A stretch of 64,000 nt of DNA from Seriola aureovittata (lineage: Eukaryota; Chordata; Actinopteri; Carangiformes; Carangidae), in the NCBI RefSeq assembly GCF_021018895.1, contig NC_079381.1, positions 9,214,001 to 9,278,000 on the forward strand. The letters run 5' to 3'. The notes beneath the pieces are model-generated. The model did not search any database. It was given only the letters and a program-made list of their open reading frames with translations, and was not told the origin of the DNA. Within the stretch, counting starts at the first letter, position 1; the number at the start of each line of letters is the position of its first letter. Position numbers and translations under genes: made by a program. This document shows, piece after piece, positions 35,231 to 46,957 of this stretch.

Positions 35231-36216
35231 GAAGGGGGAAAGTTTCTCTGTGCTCACTTTAAATCTGAGTGTACATACCAGACGATTGTGTGACATCATA
35301 ACAGCTTTAAAAGCCACTCAAAGCCCAACATGCAACTTACACATGTGATATGGTAATGTCAAACTTCCAGTGCACATAAATTGAGAATGGTCTTTTCATA
35401 GATGTAGGAAACATCTTGTGTTCAGACATCATAATTTTGGAAAGGAAACATATTAGCATATTTATAGATTCTGGATTTTTCAATGAGGAGGAAGAAGCAA
35501 ATGTTCTATTGCGAGTAAGAATTTATAAGTAGTTCATTGAACCTTTTTCAGTTCAGTACAAATTAGGATCTTTGACCATACTGACACTTGAATGAATTTA
35601 AAAATGGGTCACTTCATTTGTGAGATAGTTACTGAAGGAAAAGTAAATCTAAATATAAACATGTATAAATCCCTCTGTCACTTGTAGGCTAATAAAAGTG
35701 TGTGTATCCTTTCCTTAAGTTACCTTTGCAGTTTACTTATAAGACTCTTACTTTGTTATATGTGAGTTGGATTTGCACTTGGGTAATGTAGCCCATCCAG
35801 TATTATGTTAAAGTCATTCCTTTAATTAATGTTACAGTAATCAAATGATAAACTTCTATGGGAAGAAATGAGGACATTTATTTCTAAGACCATATGCTTA
35901 TTAAAGCTGCATAGACACATAATTACAGATCTCTTTCAGTTATATTTTATGAGACAGATAAATACTAGTTATACTAATTAGTTTACCTACATCTACTCCT
36001 TCTTCCTTATTGAGAAATCCAGAATCTGGGAATATGAAACTATTTCAGAAGTTAAACAGCTGAAAACAAATGTCCTCTACTTCAGGGAAGGGTGTACTCT
36101 CAGTATGTACATATGAAGTTTCAAGTTTCCTTATCATACTCCTGTAAGTTGCATATTGGACCATGACTATAATATTCAGATTAAAGGAGCGCACAAAGAA
36201 ACTTTCCCTTCTTGCT
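35231..36216. mobile_element. Fold-back (long inverted repeat) element
   Basis: Left arm 35231-35497 and right arm 35999-36216 are imperfect reverse complements around a roughly 500-bp centre. Paired landmarks include GGAAAGTTTCTCTGTG near 35237 against CACAAAGAAACTTTCC near 36192, ATGCAACTTACA near 35330 against its complement near 36148, and GATTCTGGATTTTTC at 35467 against GAAATCCAGAATC near 36014. No protein is encoded. Confidence 0.7.
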
Positions 36217-36982
36217 CACTTCAAACTGCTAATACGTGGGGATATAATTAATTACGACTTAGCTGCTGGTTTTGTGGCACATACAAAGATTGTCTATCCA
36301 GGCGATGACCTTATATAACAGGACGATATAAGAACAACTCTGATGGGCCTTTAAAATGTGGTCAATGTGAGATTTTTCCATGTATGAGTTCAGTGACTTG
36401 ACTGAACTTGCTGCTGGCTCCACCCTCCATTACTCAGCCAGTCTACTACGTGTTAGGACTGGTGCCTTTAACTTCCAAGCATCTCGGGGAGAGGAGGAAA
36501 AAGTAGAACTTTACCCCGGCCCTTATCTGGAGCAGTAAACCAGCCGCACAGCCGTCGCGAGTTCGTCAATTTGAAACTTTAACCGGCGTCTTCTCCTGCA
36601 GAGAAACTCTCCTGAAAAAGGCAGGTTTCATCTGCATTTTCCGACTTGGATTAAGTTCTGTATGGAAACAAATGATATTTGAACCCGCAGAGAGGAGCGG
36701 AGAGAGAGGAGGTGGGTGTCGGATACAAGACATTGTGTTTCTGTGCTTGTTCTTTTATACACGGATCTCGGATACCAGGCCTGTTTGTTAACAAAAGTGG
36801 AGCAAAAAAGTGGAGAAAAATCTTTTTTTTGCTGTCGCTGCTGCCGCTGCGTGAACTAAATCTCATTCAAGTTCCACAGATATCTTAAAGGTTTAATCCG
36901 GAAAGAAAAAACAAGTTTCTTGAGCGAAAAATAGGACACAGACGCAGAAAAACACACAAGAAACACAAGTGATATTAAAGTT

Positions 36983-39900
36983 ATGGCGTTGAAGGCCAGA
37001 GTGTTGTACGACTTCCACTCTGAAAACCCAGGGGAGATCTCCATAACAGAGAATGAGCTGGTGACTCTGTTCAGCGAGGAGGAGCTGGAGGGCTGGCTGG
37101 AGGGGGAGAACAGCAAGGGGGAGGCTGGCCTCTTCCCTGCCTCCTATGTGGAGATCATCAAGGACCACATCACCTCCAACACTAACAACAATGGCTTCTC
37201 CTCGCCCAAAAAAGCCATGCCACCTACCCAGACCTCCTTCGCATCCTCTGACTCCCAGTGTCAGAGAGGACTTGGGGCCAGTAGCAGTGGTAGTGGAGGA
37301 GGCAGTTTCCATACCAGTCAGGGCAGTGATGACGACTGGGACGACGACTGGGATGACAGCTCTCCTGCTACAGACGCACCTCAGAGTCTTGGTAGCTCTC
37401 CTCCTATGTACCCGGTGACCACCTCCTTGCCTTCACGGCGTGGGAGCGCCCCGCAGCATCAGCAGCATGCCAAGAGCTCGGCCACGGTGGGGAGGAACCT
37501 CAACAGGTTCTCCACCTTCGTCAAGTCCGGAGGGGAGGCCTTCCTGCTCGGGGAGGCCTCAGCATTTGTTAAGGACGGGGACAGGATCTGTGTGGTGATG
37601 GGGAAGCACGGGCCTGAGTGGCAGGATGATCCGTACCCGTTCACCTGCACCATTGACGACCCCACCAAGCAGACCAAGTTCAAAGGCATGAAGAGCTACA
37701 TGTCCTACGGACTGACCCCGACGCACACAAATGTACAAGTTAACCGCAGGTACAAGCTCTCCTCCTCCTCTTCCCTCTTTAGGGGCTTATTTCCTCACCG
37801 GATCCTCCAGCCCCCATACTCTTAAAATGAATGTTTCATTCCTGTGGCCACAGTTTTTCCCACAAAATAGCAAAAACAGAGTCAATTGGACTTTTGCCTG
37901 CTGGAGTCCTCAGAAATCTCCACTTTCCGCTCTAAGATTCCCTCTGCACCTTTCAAATTGTTTTCCTGTCAGTAGGTCTGTCGTTTCAAATCAACATTTA
38001 CTCACTTACATCTCAGTTTCCACTTGGCCCCACTGAGAAAACGTTCTGCGTTTCCCTTTCCTCCTTCTTTTCCTCTCATTTCCCTGCCATTTACCTCACT
38101 TCCTAATCTCCTGAATTCCCTCTAACCCTTTCATGACCCCCCCCCCCCTTCTTCCTCCATCCCTGCAGGTACAAACACTTTGACTGGCTGTACGCTCGCC
38201 TTGTGGAGCGTTTCCCCGTCATCTCAGTGCCCCACCTGCCAGAGAAACAGGCCACCGGACGCTTCGAGGAGGACTTCATCTCCAAGAGGAGGAAGGGTCT
38301 GATCTGGTGGATGAACCACATGATCAGCCACCCTGTGTTGGCGCGTTGTGATGTTTTCCAGCATTTCCTAACATGCGGGGCAGATGAGAAAGCATGGAAA
38401 CAGGGCAAGAGGAAGGCGGAGAGGGACGAGCTGGTCGGTGCCAATTTCTTCCTTACGATCAGGTAGGGGTGTGGGTTCGAATCCTTGATCAGACTCTTTG
38501 TTTTTATTACAAACTTATATAATTAGTATAAAAAGCATTGCATGTTTGAATAAACTGAATTTAACAGATGTTTCCAGCTGTGACTTCTACACCCTAATAA
38601 TATAAGGAGTAACTGTTGTGGACTTGAATTTCAGAAATGTTTAATTGATTTAAAACACCAGGTTTGATGTCAGACACTTGCAGAAGTCACAGTGTTCACC
38701 GGCCATCAGCAGCCCTCACATACAGATGACTGTTGTAGATAAGAGCAGAGGCCGACATCTACGCAATTACCAGCAGAAAATAGAGCAGAACACAGTGCTG
38801 CTTCAGCCCACATAAGGTCATCGCCCAGTCACCTTCTTAATCTTATCATGGCTCTGTTGTCATCACTATGACATGCTTGCACTACATTTATAACCCAGTA
38901 CTGAGTGCATTAAGGTCTGGCGCATTTGCAGGAGATCATAAAAGGCATGCTGGGAAATGTAAGTAATCAACTAGCTGAAGTAGGGGTATAAAGATGTGGC
39001 TGGTTGAGGCATAGAGTGTATACGAAAACAATAAAATTACAGCACTTAACATAATGTTCCAAATGTTGCATATTAATGATGAGCAAAGGGATCAACGGAG
39101 TAACAAGAACACTCAACATTGTAATGCGTTTCTTTTTAACTGTCCTGCAGAAAAAAAACTACCTTTGTGAAGCTTTGAATATCATATTTTCGTTTCGTTG
39201 TGTCAGTGACGTAGGAAGTTTGTGGTGTTGGATTACATCATAGTTTATTTGTCCACCCACTTTATAACGGTATAAAATTAACCACTGAGTATATTTGCCC
39301 TCTAAAAAAGACGCTGTTATCAGTTTTCTTTGTTTCAGTACGCTGTAAGTAAAGGCTTTCATTAATGGGAGTGTCTGATCGTGAAAGAAAGATAACCAGA
39401 ACAGAAGAATAATCTGCTCTCACTTGTTTGTGTTAAAAAAAAAATGATGTAATGTGTGACTTTCAAAAGAAAACCACAAGGTCTAAACAGACTGTTTTCC
39501 CCCCTCACATTTCTCCCTCAGCACGCCTGCTGTCCCTCTGGACCTCCAGGAAGTGGAGAGCAAAATCGAAGGCTTCAAGACCTTCACCAAGAGGATGGAC
39601 GAGAACATCGTTGTCGTGAACACCACCATCAACGAGTTCGCCCGCAAACAGATAACGGGGTTCAAGAAGGAGTACCAGAAAGTGGGACAGTCCTTCAAAC
39701 TCCTGGCTCAGTCATTTGAGCTGGACCAGCAGGCCTACTCAGCGGGCCTGAACAAGGCCATTGCCTACACTGGAGAGGCCTATGAGGCGATAGGAGAATA
39801 TTTTGCTGAGCAGCCACGCCAGGATCTGGATCCCATTTCTGACCTGCTGGACCTCTACAGAGGACATCTGGCCAATTTTCCTGACATCATCCATGTACAG

Positions 39901-42900
39901 AAAGGTGGGAAAGTGTGTGTGTGTGTGTGTGTGTGTGCGTGTGTGTGTGTGTCTGCAAGCAGTGACAGTAGCACAAAAAATGCACTAAACTCCCACATGC
40001 TTGCAAGAAATCAATCAGATGCAGGACCTAGCATACTCCTCTTCACAGGGAAGTTAGCTTCAAGTGGAGGTGGTAGGGACTGAGTGGTCAGGACTCTTGC
40101 TCACAGATGCCTCTGTAGGGTGGAGGGTTTGAATCTAGGCCTCTCGCCATCACTTCCCATGCGGCAGTAAAATTCTGTGAAACAAGAGACTCACAGTTTT
40201 ATTTATTTAACTTGCACTAAAAAAAAATAATTAATGATGCTTCTAAAAGCCATCCAGCCCACAGCCTCCCTATCTATTAATCATGTCAATATAAAGGCAA
40301 AGAATATACAAAGACCCAGATTCTGACTGTTTCCTAACCAAGGGCAACATCTGTTTTCAGTTACGGAAGTGCAGTGTCAATCTGGGTCGAAAACTGAAAC
40401 CCATGGTCAGTCCATTGTAACGCTCTGGGTACTGTGAGAGCTTGTACTCGTTCATTTGCAAACACACAGAAACACACACTCACACAGTCATGTACAAAGG
40501 ACTTGCAGAGGAGTTAGCTTGTTAGATCCCTGCAGGTTGGGAGGAGGGAGTTGCTCCTGGCACACAAAGTCCTGACGTTTGCCAAACCTAGAGGCACTGT
40601 TTCTATAGTCCACTGAGCTCTGTTCTCTAGATACAATCACAGCTCTGAACTATGGAAACACTGCTTGAATCCCAATGGTCTCTGAGAATGACATGACTTC
40701 ACCCACTTTCTGATTGACAAATAACACTTTGTTTAATGCCCCCCAAAGAACATAAACATCGAAGAACATGAACATCTCCATCACTTCTGGTACACTGAAA
40801 CACACTGTTCCTACTATAAAGTTGGAGTAAAAAACCTTTCTGGACTTGCATAATATGTGTCTCTGTGGAACATGATCTCATGGGAAAATTGTGTTGATTT
40901 GTATTTTTACTATAAGTAAATGAAACATGATGAAAACTCATCACGACTTCATCTTAATCGTGAAAACTGACCCCGAACGTCACCAAACTGATCTCATGGA
41001 ATTCATAGTAATGTCACACGATAATGAATCATTTGTGCTGTCATAGAATATTATACAAAGCATTGTCATCATTATTCTTGCGTACAGTAGAATTTTCATT
41101 TCAGAAAACCTTAGTTACTTGTGCTATATGAGAAAACAAATGCGATTCTGGGTAGGGAGGGGAACAGCAGTCTTTCTTCTGTCTGTTTTTTTATTTCAAA
41201 AACATAGATTGTATCCCAACGAAAAAAAGAAATATACTTGGATCCTCACCCAAAGCTAATCATTAGTTAGCCCAACTCGCTGCCAAATTCCCTTGAAATC
41301 TGTCAAAAAGTAGATATTCTGATTCGTGCCACTTAAAGAAAAAGACCAAAATCATACTGTGACTAAATGATTGCAAGTGCATTGATAAACAAGTTTATGA
41401 ATTACACAAAGGGAATCGTTGCCTCAGATTTCAGTCCAGGCTGAAAGCACAGACTCTGAGTAATCCACCACTGCTGTCATAGCAGAGCCTGCTGAGTAAC
41501 ACCCATGAACTCATCCCCACAATGCAAACTCTGCACTGCTGTCATAGTTGTAAAATAGCTATCTTTAACACAAGATGGCCCATTTAGTCACAGTTTCCAT
41601 AACAGTTAATTTGGTGAAGGGCCGTCATTAAGAGAAGGCTTAGCTTTTTTCTAACATAATAAACAACTGGGGTTTATTGCACTCTTTTGACTCAGCACAT
41701 CAAATGAAACTAGACTCCCGAAGACATTAACCTTCATTCTTCTCTCAGCAGCTCTACATTCCACAAATATCCATCTATCTCACAGAGGACCGAAATATTT
41801 CTCCAGTAACAACCCAATTGCTCTGGCACGGGAACATTTCAGCGCATAAAAGCTAGAAAACAGCTGCTGGGACACCTAAGACGGACAGCTTTGTTGACCT
41901 AAATGTCCCTGTACAGTATCGTCCATCTTTGCTAGTTCTGTCTGTGAGGTCCAAGGTTTACATCTGATTTGAATGAGCGGAGATTCCTGGGCCTCATGTC
42001 CTGTGTTGCCCTGGGACTGCAGGAATGCAAAATGGAGCGGTTTCAGGATTAGTCTCCCCTCCTCCTCTTTTCTTCTCCCTCTTTTCCTCCTTCCTCCTGG
42101 TGGTTGAAGAGAAGAAGGAAGAAGAAGAGGGGAGGGGTGTATGTGTGTGTGTGTGTGTGAGTGTGTGTGTGAGAACGTGGTGTGTGAGGGGGGCTCAGAT
42201 AGCTACAGAGCTGTACAAGTTTCCCACCAGCCAACGGTACAGGACTTCAGATTACAGCTCCATAATCATCTTGGCAGCAAGGAGAGCAAAGTCCAAGTTG
42301 ATTTCAGTTCACTAGTGTGCTTGTGCCGGTATGTGTGTTTTCCATGTGTGCGTAAGATGGAGAGAGAAATCTAGAGGGAGAGAAGGTTGATGAGGTGAGG
42401 AAGGAGAGTCGTACCAGGCTACAAGCTGGCTCGTCATTTCCTTCACATGCTGCCATGTCAGAGAGCGTCATACTGTGTTCCTCTTCATCTGTTTTTCATA
42501 GGTCATGTCTGTCCTAGCTGTACTTCCTCCGAAAGTTTAGTCACATTAACTAGATGTTCTGAGTCATATCGGGGTGTTGGGAAACTTCAGACAAACTTGG
42601 AAAAAAATTGCAATGATCAGCTCTTTTATGTATGGAAAAAAATGACACTTGGTCAGCTTGGAGAATTTAGAGGTCAAACCTTCCTCCTCTTACTTTTTAA
42701 CAGTAGGTTTTACAAGCTTACTATTTGGGTTAAAAAAAAACTTTGCCTTTTACCCTTTTCATTTCCTCTTTCCTTTGAATTTCTTTCCAAATTCCTGGCG
42801 TCACTTGTGGGCTAGCTTCTAGCTAACTGTGACTGAATGCTCTCTCAATGAACATTGCTTTCATCTGTATTTCAGAAAAAGTGATTGCACTTTACTCTCC

Positions 42901-43958
42901 ATACTGTAAGATAAATGAATATAGATCTGCAGCCCTTCATATTCAATTTAAAACCCTTCATGACAACAATTTACGACGAAGCCAACAACTATTTATTTGT
43001 TAGCATTCAAATCAGCCAGCCCAGAAATGTGCTTATTATACATCATAGGCCTTTTTCACAGAAGATACTTCATTCGCAGTAGGAGAAGCACTCTATGACC
43101 GTCAAAATGTCTGCTGTAAAAACTGTCCATCTGTTTTAACCGTACCCCCCCATGTTGACCCACGCTCGCTTCTTACATCTCTCAACTTTTTAGGTGAATT
43201 TGCTGTCCTCCAAAAAATGTCTCTTCAAGAAATGGTTTGACACAGATGCTTATTCACTGTCTTGCAGAGAGTTAGACGAGCAAATTGAAACACTCATGTC
43301 TATAATAAAGCCGCAGCCAGCAGACCGTTAGCTTAGCTTAGCATAAAGACTGGAAGGTGGAACAGCTAGCCTGATCCTGTCGAAAGGTAACAAATTCCCC
43401 TATCAGCACTTCCAAAGCTTAAAAAGTCAGGCCTTGTGCTATATGTTAAATTCTTACAAAAAACAAACATGAACAACAATATTAAATCAGTTTTTGAATT
43501 TTGCCATCCCTGTCCAGACAAACATTGAGAACTATGTGTTACTGCAAGGTTATATTTCAAGGCTGCATTTTTAATTTTTTCCTCATCACAATGTCGAAGT
43601 GATTTTGAAGTAGGTTTTTTTCACCTAAAAGAAATCATGAGGTCTTAATTTATTTGTATACATTGTACACCTGCCACACTTTTTCAGTCTTCTCCTTCTC
43701 TTTCCCTCCCTCCTTCCATCCCCCCTTCCAGGTGCACTGACCAAGGTGAAAGACTGTCCAAAGCAGGAAGGTGAGCTCCACAACCGCTGCAACATTATTT
43801 CCTGCGCCACGCTGGCGGAGATTCAACACTTCCACCGCACACGTGTACGGGACTTCCGCTCGCAGATGCAGCATCACCTCCGTCAGCAGATCGGCTTCTT
43901 CCAGAAGATCACAGCCAAGCTGGAGGACGCGCTTCAGAGATATGACGACGGCCAGTAG
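36983..43958 (+). CDS. snx18: Sorting nexin 18 (SH3-PX-BAR), complete
   Basis: Four exons, 36983-37749, 38169-38462, 39522-39904 and 43732-43958, give 556 residues (human SNX18 about 628; the shortfall is mostly in the linker). SH3 domain at residues 1-61 ([28 protein letters not shown]). The acidic tryptophan cluster [15 protein letters not shown] at about 113-125 corresponds to the SNX18 LC3-interacting/AP-1 region. The PX domain, about 170-345, has RRYKHFDWL at 255-263 and [17 protein letters not shown]. The BAR domain runs about 350-556. The WDDDW motif and [23 protein letters not shown] favour SNX18 over SNX33. SNX18 is known to tubulate membranes, bind dynamin and support endocytosis and autophagosome formation. 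It is tail-to-tail with cspg4b. The last exon is about ten residues shorter than human before DRCN-type sequence. The a/b teleost copy is not resolved. Confidence 0.94.
38137..38148 (+). repeat. Poly-C run in snx18 intron 1
   Basis: Twelve C residues immediately upstream of the exon-2 acceptor (38168). They act as part of its polypyrimidine tract. Confidence 0.85.
38463..39521 (+). other. snx18 intron 2
   Basis: About 1.06 kb from donor GTAGGG to acceptor CCCTCAG. No gene or named repeat was recognised. A GGGTTCGAATCC string near 38473 resembles a tRNA B box but stands alone. Confidence 0.6.
39912..39952. repeat. (GT)n microsatellite at a splice donor
   Basis: GT repeat beginning eight bases after the exon-3 donor (39905) of snx18. 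Confidence 0.9.
43205..43480 (+). mobile_element. Dispersed fish repeat, copy 1
   Basis: Contains ATGCTTATTCACTGTCTTG, GAGAGTTAGACGAG, CTCATGTCTATAATAAAGC and GTTAGCTTAGCTTAGCATAA. I recall this as a very common percomorph interspersed repeat. A second, shorter copy is at 54352-54500. It is non-coding and of uncertain class. Confidence 0.6.
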
Positions 43959-46220
43959 GAAGAGAGGGAGAAGCTGGACTACAGAGGCCATTAAGAAGTG
44001 GGGGGAGGCCTGAAGAGGGAAGCAGACAGGGTTGATTGATGGATTCATCCTGTAGTAATGGAGAACATCTTAGCGACCTGTAAGAGAGAAAACCTTTGAG
44101 ACTTGTGTTGTCATGGATTCTGGGCATGGTATGAGTGTTGGCAGAAATATACCACTCTGTAGATAAATATAGGCCACTGCACTGTGGAATGATGACAACT
44201 TCTTGTATTATCTGGACAGCTCTGATGAATGTACCAGTAACAGGGATTTTACTGGCGCTCCAGGCACGTCTTGCATCTCAGCAGGACTGTGCAGATATTA
44301 AAAACAGCTGCTCTATATATGACGGGGCTGCCTCTCGTTTCCTGGTTTGAGGGCCTTACTACTTCATGGAAACCCTCCATCCGGGAACACGGTAACCCAA
44401 CACAACGTACACAGATATGAAATTTCCTAAATCGCTTAAACTGGATCTTTTAATGATTGAAGAATCCGTTATCGCTAAATGTCATTGTTTTTACTTGAAT
44501 TACCTGTTCAGTATTGGTTTTAATGGGACGTGACAAAATTTGATTGTTGGTGAATATGGACAGAGGCAAAGTGGGCATATTCTACTCTGCTGACTCAGTT
44601 TAGTTGTTAGATTTTTATTACAGCTTGAAATTTGAACTACTTCTGATGTCTAACATCTCTCATACAACTCAGATGGTCTGTCACATCTTTACTACATTGA
44701 AGTCTCAAACCCAGCGTTGTTCTGCATTTTAGTTTGTGCCTTGCCGGACGTAAAACAATAGTGGATTGAGTTCAGCCTGGTTTTATTTTTCTGACTGACT
44801 GACTGCTTGTTCTGAGAAGTCACCAGTTCTTTTTTTTTTTCTTTGGGATGTTTGACTGAAATCATCTGTCTTTTTGCTTTCCCTCAGCCAGAGGTCAGAG
44901 GTCAGGCGCAGGGCACAGATACTTCAGTGTTTCCTGGTGTGGAAGCTTTGAACCCATGTCTTCCAGTTTAAAGCCACTGTGTGTTGACTTTTTATGTGAT
45001 TATAGTACATTTTAAATCCTTCTGCAGACATAGATTTTTTATAACAAATGTCAGACAATCATGGTGAAAAATGTGGGCAGTCACTGTCTAGCTTTTAGCC
45101 CATTTATGTCAGTCTCGCTTAGGTGGATCGGCGGCAGATGTTGTTCTCGCCTCTACCACAGTGTCTTTTTTTTTTTTAATATATACTTACACTTGGGAGC
45201 GCCAAAGTCAGAAATATTTTGTCTACATATAGTGGCTTTAAGTTTGGTTTCTTTACTCTTTATGCTAGCCTGCTACTTCAAAACATTTTTTTAAACCAAT
45301 CAGTAACCAAAATAAGCTCACAGAACTGTTTGTTGTGAGTCCCCAGTTGATTACAGTATTTTTGTGGTTAAAGTATACCACTCTCTCTCTGTGGTAATGA
45401 ATAAAAATATAAAAATACCTACAGCCAGAAACTTTTTGAATAAAAGCTGATAAAAGCTTAATATAATCAGCAAGGGGGCCCAAGATGAGCACTTATCAGA
45501 CAGCCAGAGGGAAGTTCATGATGTGGTAAATTTAGCCAATATGCTCCCAAAGGATATAGGAAAGAAACTGAGATATTGATCGATAATTGAGATAATAAAC
45601 TGAATGCATTTCAATGGTTTACACTGTAAACATATCCAGTGCTGTCAGTTTTCCGCTCACATAGTATTTCTGATAAATGTTTCAATCGCAGGTGTGACAT
45701 GACATTCCTTTCCTGGGAGATTATTTTAAACATTTATAATAGTGGGAGCCACCAGCCTGGTTGTCATAATTTACTATGATGAAAATGTTTCTTAACGCTT
45801 TTGATGTAACAGTGGGACAGCATTTCAGTAAATACATGAAAGTAGAATGTGTTTCAATCATTTAAATCTGCACAGGCTTATTGTTGACTGTTTTCCTGAA
45901 ATATAACTTATAGTTTCACTTGGCCTGTTTTGTGTCTTTAATTAAGTCTTTTTGTGATTAGTAATATTTTGCTTATATTCCAGGATATTCTTTATTTTTT
46001 GCTGTCACATGTAAATGCCATAAACACTGTTTACCAAAATCAGAAAAAAAGCCCTGTTCTGATTAAGAAACATCCTGATTTGCTATTAAAACCCAGAACA
46101 CCACAGACTATTGCTAACATTTCTAACTCCAAATTTTTTTATGTTAATTAATTTGTGTAAGAATAAATGACAAAATCCACATACAGTGTTGTATTTAAAA
46201 GGTTATTACACTAGACAATA
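43959..46220 (+). other. snx18 3' UTR and tail-to-tail spacer
   Basis: AT-rich, non-coding. AATAAA signals occur at 45400-45405, 45439-45444 and 46162-46167, so the 3' UTR is probably about 1.4-2.2 kb. Beyond this a short spacer leads to the convergent cspg4b 3' end. Confidence 0.5.
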
Positions 46221-46951
46221 AAATTAAAAACACAATGTCACTAAGGGCATGACAGTGCCACACGAATCCTGCTGCAGTACAGTTCAGATCAAGTTTGAGT
46301 ACTAATATCATATCAATCTGAAATGGAGAAGAGCTTAATGTCCGTCAGGTCATAAAATCACTTTCTCACTTTGTTGTTAAAAAGCCTCGAGTGCCATCTC
46401 TCCACACTTTGTACAAATTATTCTAGAAATATGATTTTTGTTGAAGTTCGGCCAGTGTGAAAGAAATGTGTTCTATATTCTGTGTTGTCAGTGCAATGAG
46501 AAGCATGTTATCACTTGTTTTTACTGCCTAGGCAGCAGCAGTCCGATCCCTGATATCTGACACCAGAGTTCACAGACTGCAGGTCAGGTTACCGCAGCCG
46601 CAGGCCCTCCATTATTTAGACTTGCCTCTTTCTCCTCTCCTCTTTGTTTGCATTTTCTTCTTCTTTTGTCTTTGACTGTTGCATGGCTCTGCTGGCTGAA
46701 GCCTCCTTATGCAAGTTACATACAACCTAGAGGCGGGTTTACGTAACCGTCACACATTTGTTGGTTGTACTGATTTCTTTGTTTTTAGATACTCAGCTTG
46801 TAACGTCCATTGTCAGTCAGCAGATGGACAGCTTGTTGCTGTTGGTCTTTAAGAACCCAAAAAACAATATGCGAAAGGAGGATTTTGGATCCTCTGTCTT
46901 AGTTGCATTTATGTGTTTTAGCTGAACACACACAAGTCTTTAAGAAATATC

Positions 46952-46957
46952 TTTATT
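46952..46957 (-). promoter_or_regulatory. Poly(A) signal AATAAA (minus) for cspg4b
   Basis: TTTATT on the plus strand. It lies about 990 bp past the cspg4b stop, making 46950-47946 the likely 3' UTR. Reading frames inside this stretch are not conserved. Confidence 0.55.

Larger units (their letters stand above)
33660..36982. other. Divergent intergenic region, ccdc106-like to snx18
   Basis: 3.3 kb between two start codons on opposite strands. A possible 5' UTR splice acceptor of the minus gene ends just before position 33668, nine bases upstream of its ATG. A CT/TA microsatellite lies at 34329-34359 and a fold-back repeat at 35231-36216. The last about 450 bp are richer in GC and probably hold the snx18 promoter and 5' UTR. 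Confidence 0.6.
39905..43731 (+). other. snx18 intron 3
   Basis: A 3.8-kb intron. It starts with a (GT)n tract (39912-39952) only a few bases after the donor. It also has a second GT tract (about 42139-42171), possible degenerate tRNA-like sequence (40076-40145) and a dispersed fish repeat (43205-43480). No coding gene was recognised. Confidence 0.65.

Noticed and set aside
37731..38036. Plus-strand frame across the end of snx18 exon 1
   Set aside because: It is an out-of-frame read through exon 1 and intron 1.
38467..38490. tRNA B box after snx18 exon 2
   Set aside because: An isolated GGTTCGAATCC match with no A box or stem pairing.
36983..43958. SNX33 or SNX9 identity
   Set aside because: The WDDDW acidic cluster, the [15 protein letters not shown] segment and the PX/BAR wording fit SNX18 better, although the CSPG4-type neighbour resembles the SNX33 locus.
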